Below are positions 47,044 to 57,414 of a stretch of DNA of 64,000 bases, in pieces; position 1 is the first letter of the stretch, and the number at the start of each line of letters is the position of its first letter. Origin of the DNA: Candidatus Nanopelagicales bacterium (lineage in GTDB: Bacteria; Actinomycetota; Actinomycetes; S36-B12; CAIYMF01); NCBI GenBank assembly GCA_017848795.1, contig JAFIHG010000054.1, positions 1 to 64,000 of the forward strand, given 5' to 3'. The notes beneath the pieces were generated by a model. It saw nothing but the letters and a program-made list of their open reading frames with translations, was not told the DNA's origin and searched no databases. A program made the position numbers and the translations under genes.

Positions 47044-47664
47044 TCAGTGGCGGGCCAGGGCGAGGAACTCCGCGCGGGTGCGGGAGTCGTCACGCAGCGC
47101 ACCGAGCAGCGCCGAGGTGGTCGTACGCGCCCCGCCGGCCCGTACGCCGCGCAGCGACATGCAGGAGTGCTCGGCGTCGATCACGACCCCCACGCCGCGC
47201 GGTACGAGGTGCTCCTGCAGCCAGTCCGCGATCTGCCGGGTCAGCCGCTCCTGCACCTGCGGGCGGCGGGCGTGGTGCTCGACGACGCGCGCGAACTTCG
47301 ACAGCCCGAGGATGCGGTCGCCGGGCAGGTAGCCCACGTGGGCGACGCCGACGAACGGCAGCATGTGGTGCTCGCACACCGACTGCACCGGGATGTCGCG
47401 TACGACGACGAGCTCGTCGTACCCCGCGTCGTTGGGGAACGTGGTCAGGTCGAAGTCCTGCGGCCCGACCAGCTCCGCGTACGCCCGGGCCATCCGTCCC
47501 GGGGTGTCGCGCATCCCGGGACGGGCGAGGTCGACGCCCAACGCGGTGAGGAACGCCCGGGCCGCCGCGGTGGCCTGCCCGAGATCGGGGCCCTCGCCGT
47601 CCGGCACCACGCGCAAGCGGACGGTGCGCCGCGCTCCGTCCCCTGGCAACGGTGTGATCGACAC
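47044..47664 (-). CDS. folE: GTP cyclohydrolase I
   Basis: A 206-residue enzyme converting GTP to dihydroneopterin triphosphate for folate or other pterins. Zinc ligands are visible in VCEHHMLPFVGVAHVGYLP (Cys and His) and AEHSCMSLRGVR (Cys). DTPGRMARAYAEL, GLSKFARVVEHHARRPQVQE and LTRQIADWL are conserved. GTG 47664 gives the usual length; a TTG at 47730 would add 22 residues and run into the divergent promoter. Divergently next to the Cys-rich regulator at 47756. Confidence 0.92.
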   Translation of the reverse strand: MSITPLPGDGARRTVRLRVVPDGEGPDLGQATAAARAFLTALGVDLARPGMRDTPGRMARAYAELVGPQDFDLTTFPNDAGYDELVVVRDIPVQSVCEHHMLPFVGVAHVGYLPGDRILGLSKFARVVEHHARRPQVQERLTRQIADWLQEHLVPRGVGVVIDAEHSCMSLRGVRAGGARTTTSALLGALRDDSRTRAEFLALARH

Positions 47665-47743
47665 GGTCCGCCCTCCCTGCACCTGGCCGTCCCCTCCCCG
47701 ACGGTAACCGCGTCGCTCTTCTATCGTCAACAGGAATCGTAGT

Positions 47744-47749
47744 TAGAAT
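47744..47749 (+). promoter_or_regulatory. -10 hexamer of the Cys-rich regulator gene
   Basis: TAGAAT, 6 bases before GTG 47756. Upstream lie ATCGT repeats (47723, 47737) that might be operator half-sites. Confidence 0.5.
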
Positions 47750-47755
47750 GCGGGC

Positions 47756-48463
47756 GTGACGGACGAGGGACGGGTGTCGGGGATCGCCGCGCTCGCCGAG
47801 CCGGCGCGCCGGACGCTGTACGACTACGTGGCGGCGCAGCCGGAGCCGGTCGGGCGCGAGCAGGCGGCCGCGGCGACCGGGATCGCCGCGCACAACGTCC
47901 GCTTCCACCTCGACCGGCTGGTCGAGGAGGGCCTGCTCGAGGTCGAGTACCGCCGACTCTCGGGGCGCCGCGGGCCGGGCGCCGGCCGCCCCGCCAAGCT
48001 CTACCGCCGCGCCGCGCAGGAGATCAGCGTGAGTCTGCCCGCGCGCCGCTACGACCTCGCCGGGCAGGTGCTCGCCGCCGCCCTCGAATCGGCCGCGGCC
48101 GGCGCGCCCGTACCGCAGGCCCTGAGCGCGCAGGCGAGCGCGGCCGGTCGCGACCTCGCCGCGGACGCCTCCGGGTCGACCCCGATGGACCGGGTCGTGC
48201 ACGCGCTCGCCGCGAACGGGTACGAGCCGCGGGTCGAGGCGGACCGGGTCGTCATGGCCAACTGCCCCTTCCACACCCTCGCCCAGCGGCACACTGAGCT
48301 GGTCTGCGGGCTCAACCATGCGTTGATCACCGGGCTGGCCGAGGCGGTGGAGGCCGCCGACCTGCTCGTGCTGCTCGACCCGGCGCCCGGCCGGTGCTGC
48401 GTGACGCTCGCCGAGAGGTCGGCGCCGGACGAGGTGGGCGGACCGTACGATCAGCGCCCATGA
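47756..48463 (+). CDS. HTH regulator with C-terminal cysteine motif (SufR/ArsR-like)
   Basis: A 235-residue regulator. Residues ~10-75 form a winged helix (LAEPARRTLYDYVAAQPEPV, REQAAAATGIAAHNVRFHLD). The linker GRRGPGAGRPAKLYRR is typical of SufR-type proteins. The C-terminus has ANCPFHTLAQRHTELVCGLN and PAPGRCCVTL: three to four cysteines in a SufR-like arrangement, suggesting an Fe-S cluster or metal sensor. It is divergent from folE and overlaps galE by 4 bases (ATGA), so it may control either side. Targets are unknown. Confidence 0.75.
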   Translation: MTDEGRVSGIAALAEPARRTLYDYVAAQPEPVGREQAAAATGIAAHNVRFHLDRLVEEGLLEVEYRRLSGRRGPGAGRPAKLYRRAAQEISVSLPARRYDLAGQVLAAALESAAAGAPVPQALSAQASAAGRDLAADASGSTPMDRVVHALAANGYEPRVEADRVVMANCPFHTLAQRHTELVCGLNHALITGLAEAVEAADLLVLLDPAPGRCCVTLAERSAPDEVGGPYDQRP

Positions 48464-49425
48464 GCTGGCTGCTGACCGGCGGCGCCGGGTACATCGGCGC
48501 CCACGTGCTGCGTGCCCTGCAGGGCGCCGGGCACGAGGTCGTCGTCCTCGACGACCTGTCGACCGGGGTGCGCCGCAAGGTGCCCGAGGGGGTGCCGCTG
48601 GTCCGCGCGAGCGTCCGTGACACCGCTGCGGTGGCGCGGGCGATGACCGAGCACGGCGTACGCGGTGTGGTGCACCTGGCGGCCAAGAAGGCGGTGGGGG
48701 AGTCCGTCGAGCGGCCGCGCTGGTACTACCAGGAGAACGTGCTCGGCGCCCTGTCGCTGGCCGACGCGATGATCGAGGCGGGCGTGCGCGACATCGTGTA
48801 CTCCTCCTCCGCCGCGGTCTACGGCGCGGTGGACGTCGACCTGGTCACCGAGGACACCCCCACGCTGCCGGTGTCGCCGTACGGCGAGACGAAGCTGATC
48901 GGAGAGTGGGTGTTCCGCGACGTCGCGGCGGCGCATGGACTGTCGGTCGTCGCGCTGCGCTACTTCAACGTCGCAGGCGCCGGCTCGGACGCGCTCGGCG
49001 ACACCGGAGCGTTCAACCTGATCCCCATGGTGTTCCGGGCGCTGAGCAATGGGGAGCGCCCGCAGGTCTTCGGAGCCGACTACCCGACGCCGGACGGGTC
49101 CTGCATCCGCGACTACATCCACGTCGCCGACCTGGCCGACGCGCATGCCGCCGCCGCCGGGTTCGCCGCCGCGGCACCGGCCGGCGGGTCCGCGGCGTAC
49201 AACATCGGGCGCGGCGTCGGGGCGAGCGTGTTCGACGTGATGGCGACGGTGAGCCAGGTCGTCGGGTACGACGTCGCAGCCGAGGTGGTCGCCCGCCGCC
49301 CCGGCGACCCGGCGCGCATCGTGGCGGCCGCGGACGCCGCCCGTACCGATCTGGGCTGGACCGCCCGGCGCGACCTGTCCGACATGGTCGCCAGCGCCTG
49401 GTCCGCCTGGCAGGCAACGGGGTAA
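48460..49425 (+). CDS. galE: UDP-glucose 4-epimerase
   Basis: A 321-residue extended SDR that interconverts UDP-glucose and UDP-galactose. NAD binds at LLTGGAGYIGAHVLRAL; VVHLAAKKAVGES, the SSSAAVYG serine block and the SPYGETKLIGE Tyr-Lys pair are catalytic. RYFNVAGAG and CIRDYIHVADLADAH are strongly GalE-specific. It is shorter than E. coli GalE by about 17 residues, as usual in actinobacteria. Start ATG overlaps the regulator stop. Confidence 0.92.
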   Translation: MSWLLTGGAGYIGAHVLRALQGAGHEVVVLDDLSTGVRRKVPEGVPLVRASVRDTAAVARAMTEHGVRGVVHLAAKKAVGESVERPRWYYQENVLGALSLADAMIEAGVRDIVYSSSAAVYGAVDVDLVTEDTPTLPVSPYGETKLIGEWVFRDVAAAHGLSVVALRYFNVAGAGSDALGDTGAFNLIPMVFRALSNGERPQVFGADYPTPDGSCIRDYIHVADLADAHAAAAGFAAAAPAGGSAAYNIGRGVGASVFDVMATVSQVVGYDVAAEVVARRPGDPARIVAAADAARTDLGWTARRDLSDMVASAWSAWQATG

Positions 49426-49468
49426 CCGGGCCTGGGACTGGGTGCGCCAGCCCACCGTGGGCGCGGGG

Positions 49469-49474
49469 TAGGCT
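49469..49474 (+). promoter_or_regulatory. -10 hexamer of the purSQL operon
   Basis: TAGGCT, 28 bases before GTG 49503, giving a short ordinary leader. Confidence 0.4.
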
Positions 49475-49502
49475 GAGGCATCCCGACACCCTGGAGCTGC
49501 AG

Positions 49503-49760
49503 GTGGCCCGCGTCGTCGTCGACGTCATGCTCAAGCCGGAGATCCTCGACCCGCAGGGGCAGGCCGTCGAAGGCGCGCTCGCCCGGCTGGGCCTGGCCGG
49601 GGTCGCGAGCGTACGGCAGGGGAAGCGCTTCGAGATCGACCTTGCCGGCGAGCTCGACACCGCGACGCGCGCCCAGCTCCACGAGCTCGCGGGCACCCTG
49701 CTCTCCAACCCGGTGATCGAGGACTACTCGTTGCGCGAGAACGTCGAGGACGCGTCATGA
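49503..49760 (+). CDS. purS: Phosphoribosylformylglycinamidine synthase subunit PurS
   Basis: An 85-residue bridging subunit of the three-part FGAM synthase. [37 protein letters not shown] and [12 protein letters not shown] cover the whole PurS family pattern. It couples PurQ and PurL in the ammonia-channelling complex. The stop overlaps purQ (ATGA). Confidence 0.96.
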   Translation: MARVVVDVMLKPEILDPQGQAVEGALARLGLAGVASVRQGKRFEIDLAGELDTATRAQLHELAGTLLSNPVIEDYSLRENVEDAS

Positions 49761-50428
49761 GGATCGGCGTCGTCACCTTCCCCGGCTCGCTCGACGATGT
49801 CGACGCCGCGCGCGCGGTGCGGATCGCGGGCGGCGAGCCGGTGCAGCTCTGGCACGGCGAGGGCGAGCTGCGCGACGTCGACGCGGTGATCCTTCCCGGC
49901 GGCTTCTCGTACGGCGACTACCTGCGGGCCGGCGCGATCGCACGCTTCGCCCCCGTCATGGAGCCGCTGCTCGCCGCCGCAGCGGAGGGGCTGCCGGTCC
50001 TCGGCATCTGCAACGGTTTCCAGGTGCTCACCGAGGCGCACCTGCTCCCCGGCTCGATGATCAAGAACGACCACCGGCGCTTCGTGTGCAAGGACCAGCG
50101 GCTCCGGGTGGAGAACGTCCGCACGTCCTGGACCAGCGCGTACACCGCGGGCCAGGAGATCGTGGTACCGCTGAAGAACCAGGACGGGCAGTACGTCGCC
50201 GACGCCAGCACGCTGGAGCGGCTCGAAGGGGAGGGGCGTGTCGTCTTCCGTTACGTCGCAGGCAACCCGAACGGCAGCCGGAACGACATCGCCGGGGTCT
50301 GCAACGAGCGCGGCAACGTCGTCGGGCTGATGCCGCACCCCGAGCACGCCGTCGACGCGCTCACCGGCCCCGGTACGGACGGCCTCGGCTTCTTCGCCTC
50401 GGTCCTGACCGGCCTCGTCGCCGCGTGA
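49757..50428 (+). CDS. purQ: Phosphoribosylformylglycinamidine synthase glutaminase subunit PurQ
   Basis: A 223-residue class I glutamine amidotransferase that supplies ammonia to PurL. The nucleophile Cys is in [11 protein letters not shown]; the His and Glu of the triad are in [26 protein letters not shown] and [17 protein letters not shown] are PurQ-specific. It is followed 7 bp later by purL. Confidence 0.97.
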   Translation: MRIGVVTFPGSLDDVDAARAVRIAGGEPVQLWHGEGELRDVDAVILPGGFSYGDYLRAGAIARFAPVMEPLLAAAAEGLPVLGICNGFQVLTEAHLLPGSMIKNDHRRFVCKDQRLRVENVRTSWTSAYTAGQEIVVPLKNQDGQYVADASTLERLEGEGRVVFRYVAGNPNGSRNDIAGVCNERGNVVGLMPHPEHAVDALTGPGTDGLGFFASVLTGLVAA

Positions 50429-50435
50429 GCCGGCC

Positions 50436-52694
<2,259 letters not shown>

Positions 52695-52703
52695 CTCACT
52701 TCG

Positions 52704-52764
52704 CGTGTCCCTGCTCGAAACGTCGTCAACTCGCCCAGTTGACGACATTTCGAGCAGGGACACG
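52704..52764. repeat. Family B palindromic repeat, copy B2
   Basis: 61 bp, CGTGTCCCTGCTCGAAACG to the inverse GAGCAGGGACACG, with inner GTCAACT/AGTTGAC. It lies between purL and the small sterol-carrier-like gene, with the -10 region of the latter beginning almost at its edge. Confidence 0.85.
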
Positions 52765-52784
52765 GCGCATGATGGACTGGCCGG

Positions 52785-53117
52785 GTGAGTGCTGTCGACG
52801 AGGTGCTCGAGGCGTACGCCGCCGGCCAGATACCTGAGCGAGCGATGGTGAAGGCGGCGGTCAAGGCGTCGTTGCAGGCCTTTGCTGCAGCGGTGCCGGG
52901 CAAGGCCGTCGAGATCCGGGTGCCGCCGTACGCCGTCGTGCAGGCGGTCGCCGGTGCCACGCACCGGCGCGGCACCCCACCGGCGGTCGTGGAGTGCGAC
53001 GCCCGTACCTGGCTCGAGCTGGTGAGCGGCCGTACCCGGTGGCAGGACGCCGTGGACGACGGGCGCGTCCGTGCCTCCGGCGAGCGCTCCGACCTCTCCC
53101 CCTACCTCCCCACCTGA
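52785..53117 (+). CDS. Sterol-carrier-family small protein (purL-linked)
   Basis: A 110-residue protein. LEAYAAGQIPERAMVKAAVK, then LQAFAAAVPGKAVEIRVPPY and AVQAVAGATHRRGTPPAVVE (close to VVQAV as written in the protein) match the small actinobacterial SCP-fold family that is usually found between purL and purF. WLELVSGRTRWQDAVDDGRV is the most conserved block. It may bind a hydrophobic ligand; function unknown. GTG 52785 has no ribosome-binding site; TGGACT (52773-52778) 6 bases upstream is a weak -10. Confidence 0.8.
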   Translation: MSAVDEVLEAYAAGQIPERAMVKAAVKASLQAFAAAVPGKAVEIRVPPYAVVQAVAGATHRRGTPPAVVECDARTWLELVSGRTRWQDAVDDGRVRASGERSDLSPYLPT

Positions 53118-53182
53118 CCCGCGTCCCTGCTCGAAACGTCGTTATCGCGAGGAGTTAGCGACGATTCGAGCAGGGACACGGG
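53118..53182. repeat. Family B palindromic repeat, copy B3
   Basis: 65 bp, CCCGCGTCCCTGCTCGAAAC to the inverse CGAGCAGGGACACGGG. The stop codon and last 12 codons of the DUF559-like gene lie inside it, and it starts at the stop of the preceding gene. B4 lies on the other side of the DUF559-like gene. Confidence 0.85.
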
Positions 53183-54182
53183 CGGCAAGAGCGCCGCGGA
53201 CCCGCGCGATGACGCGGTCGCGCGCCTCGTCGGTCGTCCAGCGTACGAAGCGACGCCCGGTCGCCTCGATCGCCTCCTGCCGCTCCTTCTCGGCGCGGAA
53301 CCTGGCCGTCATGTCGGGGAGCGTGGTGCCGTACTTCCCCCACCCGTCGGCCTCTCCGACGACGCCGTACGTCTCCCACAGGAAGTCCACCCAGTACCAG
53401 CGGCCGTCGGCGCCCTGCACCTGCACACCGAGTTGTGGAGCGGGCAGGTGAGCCTCGATGAACCAGCCGCGCGACCGCGACTCGAACGCCGACTCGGCGG
53501 CCGGATCGGCCAGTTCGACGGCCTCCCGTACGACGACCGTGCCCGGCCAGCCGTACACGTGCTGCAGCCCGAGCCGCAGCTGGTCCCGTACGGACGCGAC
53601 GAGCGCGGGCCGCCCTACCGCAGTCCGCACCGGAATGCCCGGCGCCGCGCTCGCGACCAGCCGCCGCATCGCCGAGTCGAGCGGGATCAGTGCGGACGGC
53701 AGCGGACGTCCTCTGGCGAGCTCGATCGCGGTACGGACGACCGTCGTTGTCGCGATGCCGTCGACAACGGTCACGTCGTCCGGGTGCAGTGCCGACTCGT
53801 GGATCCGGATCCCGTCGCGTAGCCGGGCCGGTTCACCGGGCACGTCGAGGTGTACGACGTCCGGGTACCCGGCTGCCGGGCGCGCCAGCTCGTTCACGAC
53901 GCCCGCCGAGTCGTGCGAGGTGACCGAGCCGGCCGGGGCGACCAGCAGCGCGGCGCGTACGGCGATCAGGTGCCGCGCGCGGTCGGTCGGTGCCGCCGCG
54001 AGGGTTGACGCAGGAAGCAGCACGCCGCGGTGCGGGGCGAGCAGCGTGCCTGCGCGTACGGCCGCGCGGAGCCGGCCGGGCGAGATGCCGGCCTCGCACG
54101 CCCGCTGCGTACGGCACGGGCCCGGCCCGAGCAGCGCGACGAGCTCGTCCGCCGTCTGCCGGGTGGCGTGCCGCGTGGACAT
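53142..54182 (-). CDS. AbiEi-like / DUF559 (Vsr-like nuclease fold) protein, boxed by family B repeats
   Basis: A 346-residue paralogue of the 26081-27154 product. N-terminus: TADELVALLGPGPCRTQRAC, ISPGRLRAAVRAGTL, PHRGVLLPAST (AbiEi-like winged helix). Middle: TTTVVRTAIELARGRPLPSA and YGWPGTVVVREAVELADPAA followed by ESAFESRSRGW. C-terminal domain: VDFLWETYGVVGEADGWGKY and EKERQEAIEATGRRFVRWTT, with the conserved Asp, the Glu of GEADGW and the EK pair. The last 12 residues, RVPARIVANSSR, come from repeat B3. Start ATG 54182; CAGGCT on the minus strand (54195-54190) is 7 bases upstream. Nuclease activity is an inference from fold motifs. Confidence 0.7.
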   Translation of the reverse strand: MSTRHATRQTADELVALLGPGPCRTQRACEAGISPGRLRAAVRAGTLLAPHRGVLLPASTLAAAPTDRARHLIAVRAALLVAPAGSVTSHDSAGVVNELARPAAGYPDVVHLDVPGEPARLRDGIRIHESALHPDDVTVVDGIATTTVVRTAIELARGRPLPSALIPLDSAMRRLVASAAPGIPVRTAVGRPALVASVRDQLRLGLQHVYGWPGTVVVREAVELADPAAESAFESRSRGWFIEAHLPAPQLGVQVQGADGRWYWVDFLWETYGVVGEADGWGKYGTTLPDMTARFRAEKERQEAIEATGRRFVRWTTDEARDRVIARVRGALAARVPARIVANSSR

Positions 54183-54247
54183 GCCGCAAAGCCTGGCCGC
54201 AGCGGCGCTCCGCTGGGGGCGCCCATCCACAGGCCCGCCCCGACGTC

Positions 54248-54312
54248 CCCGTGTCCCTGCTCGAATCGTCGCTAACTCGGTGAGTTGACGACGATTCGAG
54301 CAGGGACGCGGG
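54248..54312. repeat. Family B palindromic repeat, copy B4
   Basis: 65 bp, CCCGTGTCCCTGCTCGAATC to the inverse CGAGCAGGGACGCGGG. It begins 66 bp upstream of the start of the DUF559-like gene and ends 14 bp past the stop of the permease gene. Confidence 0.85.
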
Positions 54313-54326
54313 AAGGAGGGGGCGGA

Positions 54327-55133
54327 TCAGATGCGACCGCCGCCGGTCGACTCACCGGCGAGGCGCTGGCTGACGTAGATCGGGATGATCGACAGCAGTA
54401 CCAGCGCGGCGGCGACGACGTTGACGATGGGCGCCTGGTTCGGGCGGAAGAGGTTCTGGAAGATCCAGATCGGCAGGGTGGTGACCCCGGCCGGTGCGGT
54501 GAACAGCGTCACCACGATCTCGTCGAACGACAGCCCGAACGCGAGCAGCCCACCGGCGAGGAACGCGCCGCGCAGGTTCGGGAAGGTCACCCGCCGGAAG
54601 GTCGTGAACGTGTCGGCGCCGAGGTCCATCGACGCCTCCTCCAGGGAGGTGCCGAGGCGACGGAGCCGCGCGATCACGTTGTTGTAGATCACGACGATGC
54701 AGAAGGTCGCGTGCGCGACGACGATCGTCCAGATCGAGAGCTCGATGCCCAGGATGGTACGGAACGCGGTACGCAGCGCGAGCGCCGTGACGATGCCAGG
54801 AAGGGCGATCGGCAGGATCACCAGCAGCGACAACGTCTGTCGGCCGAAGAAGCGGTAACGGCTGAGCGCGAAGGCGAGCAGCGCGCCGAGCACCATGGCG
54901 ATGAGGGTGGAGATCACCGCCACCTGGATCGAGGTGAGCACGGCATCGCGTACGCCGGTGTTGTGCCACGCGTCCGACCACCAGCGGGTCGTGTACTCAC
55001 GCGGTGGCCAGGCGAAGACCGTGCTCGCGTTGAACGAGTTCACGATGATGACGGCGAGCGGTACGTAGATGAACGCGAGGCCGACCGCCATTAGCAGCCG
55101 GAACGCCCATCGTGAGCCGGCGGAGAAGTTCAC
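54327..55133 (-). CDS. ABC transporter permease (PotC-like)
   Basis: A 268-residue inner-membrane permease with about six helices: AFRLLMAVGLAFIYVPLAVI at the start, LLVILPIALPGIVTALALR, and the EAA loop LEEASMDLGADTFTTFRRVT that docks on the ATPase. NSFNASTVFAWPP is typical of PotC/PotI. GTG 55133 overlaps the stop of the upstream permease (GTGA). Last gene of the four-gene uptake operon. Confidence 0.9.
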   Translation of the reverse strand: MNFSAGSRWAFRLLMAVGLAFIYVPLAVIIVNSFNASTVFAWPPREYTTRWWSDAWHNTGVRDAVLTSIQVAVISTLIAMVLGALLAFALSRYRFFGRQTLSLLVILPIALPGIVTALALRTAFRTILGIELSIWTIVVAHATFCIVVIYNNVIARLRRLGTSLEEASMDLGADTFTTFRRVTFPNLRGAFLAGGLLAFGLSFDEIVVTLFTAPAGVTTLPIWIFQNLFRPNQAPIVNVVAAALVLLSIIPIYVSQRLAGESTGGGRI

Positions 55134-56044
55134 AGGTTCTCCAGCGCGCCGGTCCGGCGTACGAGCGCCAGGTAGATCAGCATGACGATGATCGGGATGA
55201 GTCCGATCGTGGCGGCGAACGGCAGGTTCGCCGCATAGTTCTGGTACACGATGTTGCCCAGCATCTGCACCTTGCCGCCGACGATCTGCGCCGTGATGTA
55301 GTCGCCCATGCTGAGCGAGAACGTGAAGATGGTGCCCGCGACGACCGACGGGTAGACGAGCGGCATCACGACGCTCCGGAACGTGCGCCACGGCCGGGCG
55401 CCCAGGTCCGAGGACGCGTCGAGCAGGGAGTCCGGCATCCGCTCCAGCCCGGCGTAGATCGGCAGGATCATGTACGGCAGCCACAGGTACGCGAGCGTCA
55501 GCACGATCGCCGGCGTACCGAAACCCGGTCCGGAGATCCCGAATGGCCGCACGAACCAGGCGAGTACGCCATTCTCCGGCGCGACCATGCTCTGCCAGGC
55601 GTAGACCTTGACGAGGTACGACGCCCACAGCGGCGTGATGACCAGGGCGACGAGCAGCCCCCGGCTGCGGCGCCGGGCGAGCTTGGCCATGAAGAACGCC
55701 ATCGGCAGCCCGAGCGCGATGCACAACACGGTGACGCTCGCGGCGATCCCGACGGTGAGCCCGGTCGCGCGCCAGTACGCCGGCTCGCTGAAGACCTGGA
55801 CGATGTTGGACGTCGTGAAGGTACGTACGACCGCGTTGGTGAACGAGTCGACGCTGAAGAACGCCGTTGCGAGCAACGAGAAGACGGCGGTGAAGTAGAT
55901 CAGCGCCAGCCACAGCACGGGTGGCGTCAGCAGCGAGAACAGCCGGGTCCGCCGGCTGCGGAACACGAAGGCGGACAGCCGGCGACGGGCGGTCGTGGGC
56001 GGCAGCGGCGTACGCTCCGGCGGCCGTTCGAGCGTGGTTGTCAC
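55130..56044 (-). CDS. ABC transporter permease (PotB-like)
   Basis: A 304-residue permease with six helices after a ~35-residue cytosolic leader. LLTPPVLWLALIYFTAVFSL, YWRATGLTVGIAASVTVLC, LVITPLWASYLVKVYAWQ and the EAA loop LLDASSDLGARPWRTFRSVV match PotB/PotH. GTG start. The 110-bp gap to the binding-protein gene upstream holds a strong hairpin, so expression of both permease genes is probably reduced relative to the binding protein. Confidence 0.9.
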   Translation of the reverse strand: MTTTLERPPERTPLPPTTARRRLSAFVFRSRRTRLFSLLTPPVLWLALIYFTAVFSLLATAFFSVDSFTNAVVRTFTTSNIVQVFSEPAYWRATGLTVGIAASVTVLCIALGLPMAFFMAKLARRRSRGLLVALVITPLWASYLVKVYAWQSMVAPENGVLAWFVRPFGISGPGFGTPAIVLTLAYLWLPYMILPIYAGLERMPDSLLDASSDLGARPWRTFRSVVMPLVYPSVVAGTIFTFSLSMGDYITAQIVGGKVQMLGNIVYQNYAANLPFAATIGLIPIIVMLIYLALVRRTGALENL

Positions 56045-56060
56045 GATGTCCCTCGTTCGG

Positions 56061-56117
56061 TCGCCGTGAAGGTGGCCCCGGGTCGGTAACGCCTTACCAG
56101 GGCCACCTTCACGGCGA
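56061..56117 (-). terminator. Intra-operon hairpin between binding-protein and permease genes
   Basis: 18-bp perfect stem TCGCCGTGAAGGTGGCCC / GGGCCACCTTCACGGCGA with a 21-base loop, in the 110-bp gap of an ABC operon. Such hairpins commonly act as partial terminators or 3' protection so that the binding protein is made in excess. Confidence 0.7.
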
Positions 56118-56154
56118 CGGTCGACCGCGCAGCGATGTCAGCTGCGCGGCTCGA

Positions 56155-57369
56155 TCAGCTGCGCAGCTTGCTCCAGGCCGTGGTCCAGTCGCTGTACGGG
56201 ATGCACTTGACGTCGGTGCGCCCGTCCAGGCAGTCGGCTTGTGGTGTGGCCCAGAACCAGATCCGCTTGAAGTACGCCTCGTCCTTGGCGTGGAACAGGT
56301 CGCAGTGGTCCTTCGCCGTGGTCAGGTCGCACGCCTTGGGGTTGGCGGGCGCCTCACCGAACCACTCGGCGACCTGCGCCTGCACCTTGGGGCTCGTGAT
56401 CCAGTTGAGCCACAGGTACGAGCAGTTGGGATGCGGCGACTTGGCGTCCACCATCCAGGTGTCGGCCCAGCCGGTGGACCCTTCCTTGGGCAGCACCGAG
56501 TCGACGGGCACCTTGTCGGCCTGGGCGAGGTTGACGATGATCTGCCACGAGGTGCCCAGCAGGTACGTGCCGTTGGTGAAGTTCTTCTGCGCGTCGAGGT
56601 AGGACGACCAGTACCCGGCGAGGATCGGCTTCTGCGCCGTGGCGAGCGCCACCGCCGCGTCGAACTGCGCCTGGTCCAGCGCGTACGGGTTCTTGATCCC
56701 GAGCTCGGGTTTGGTGTTCATCAGGTAGAGCGCGGCGTCGGCGAGGTACGTGGGCGAGTCGTACGCGTCGATCTTGCCCTTGTACGGCGAGCCGGTGTCC
56801 CAGACCACGCTCCAGGAATCCGGCGCCGGGGTGACCTTGTCGGTACGCCAGGACAGCAGGTTGGCCCCCCATCCGTGCGGGATCCCGTAGTCGACCCCGT
56901 TCACCGAGTTCCACTGCTGGCCCTTCTGGAACGACGCGATGTCGTCCCAGTTCGTCAGCAGCGTGGTGTTGACCGGCGCGACCTTGCCGGCGTAGATCAT
57001 CCGCAGTGACGAGTCGCCCGAGGCGGAGACGACGTCGAAGTCGCCGGTCCCCATCTTCTCGAACATCTCGTCGGAGGTGTTGGCGACCTGGACGTTGGCC
57101 TGGCAGCCGGTCTCCTTGGCGAACGGCGTCACCCAGTCGACCGACGGGTCGGTCGTGCCGTTCTCCGCGTACCCCGGCCACGCCAGGATGTTGATCGCAC
57201 CTTCACCCTGCCCGAGGCTCTCGAGCTTCGGTACGTCCGGAGGGGCGGCGCGCCCGCCGTTCTCGCCTCCGCCGCCCGTGCTCGCCGAGCCACCGCAGGC
57301 GGCGATGGCGAGCGAGGCGACCGCGACGACGGCAGCGAGCCTGAGCCCGTGTCCGGTGGCTGCTCTCAT
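56155..57369 (-). CDS. ABC transporter substrate-binding lipoprotein (spermidine/putrescine type, PotD-like)
   Basis: A 404-residue exported lipoprotein: signal MRAATGHGLRLAAVVAVASL then AIAAC lipobox Cys at about residue 25, followed by a Gly/Ser linker. INILAWPGYAENG, DVVSASGDSSLRMIYAGKVAP, WGANLLSWRTDKV and WLNWITSPKVQAQVAEWFGE AP-type ends match the PotD/PotF group (family SBP_bac_8). The ligand could be a polyamine or a related cation; not decidable. GAAGGAGA precedes ATG 57369; an upstream ATG at 57402 is rejected because it ignores this site. Confidence 0.88.
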   Translation of the reverse strand: MRAATGHGLRLAAVVAVASLAIAACGGSASTGGGGENGGRAAPPDVPKLESLGQGEGAINILAWPGYAENGTTDPSVDWVTPFAKETGCQANVQVANTSDEMFEKMGTGDFDVVSASGDSSLRMIYAGKVAPVNTTLLTNWDDIASFQKGQQWNSVNGVDYGIPHGWGANLLSWRTDKVTPAPDSWSVVWDTGSPYKGKIDAYDSPTYLADAALYLMNTKPELGIKNPYALDQAQFDAAVALATAQKPILAGYWSSYLDAQKNFTNGTYLLGTSWQIIVNLAQADKVPVDSVLPKEGSTGWADTWMVDAKSPHPNCSYLWLNWITSPKVQAQVAEWFGEAPANPKACDLTTAKDHCDLFHAKDEAYFKRIWFWATPQADCLDGRTDVKCIPYSDWTTAWSKLRS

Positions 57370-57414
57370 GCTGTCTCCTTCTCGAAAGTGCTTGCCTGCC
57401 ACCGGGTACGGCCC

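Noticed and set aside
47665-47730. TTG start at 47730 for folE
   Set aside because: Would extend the protein beyond family length and place coding sequence over the divergent regulator's promoter region.
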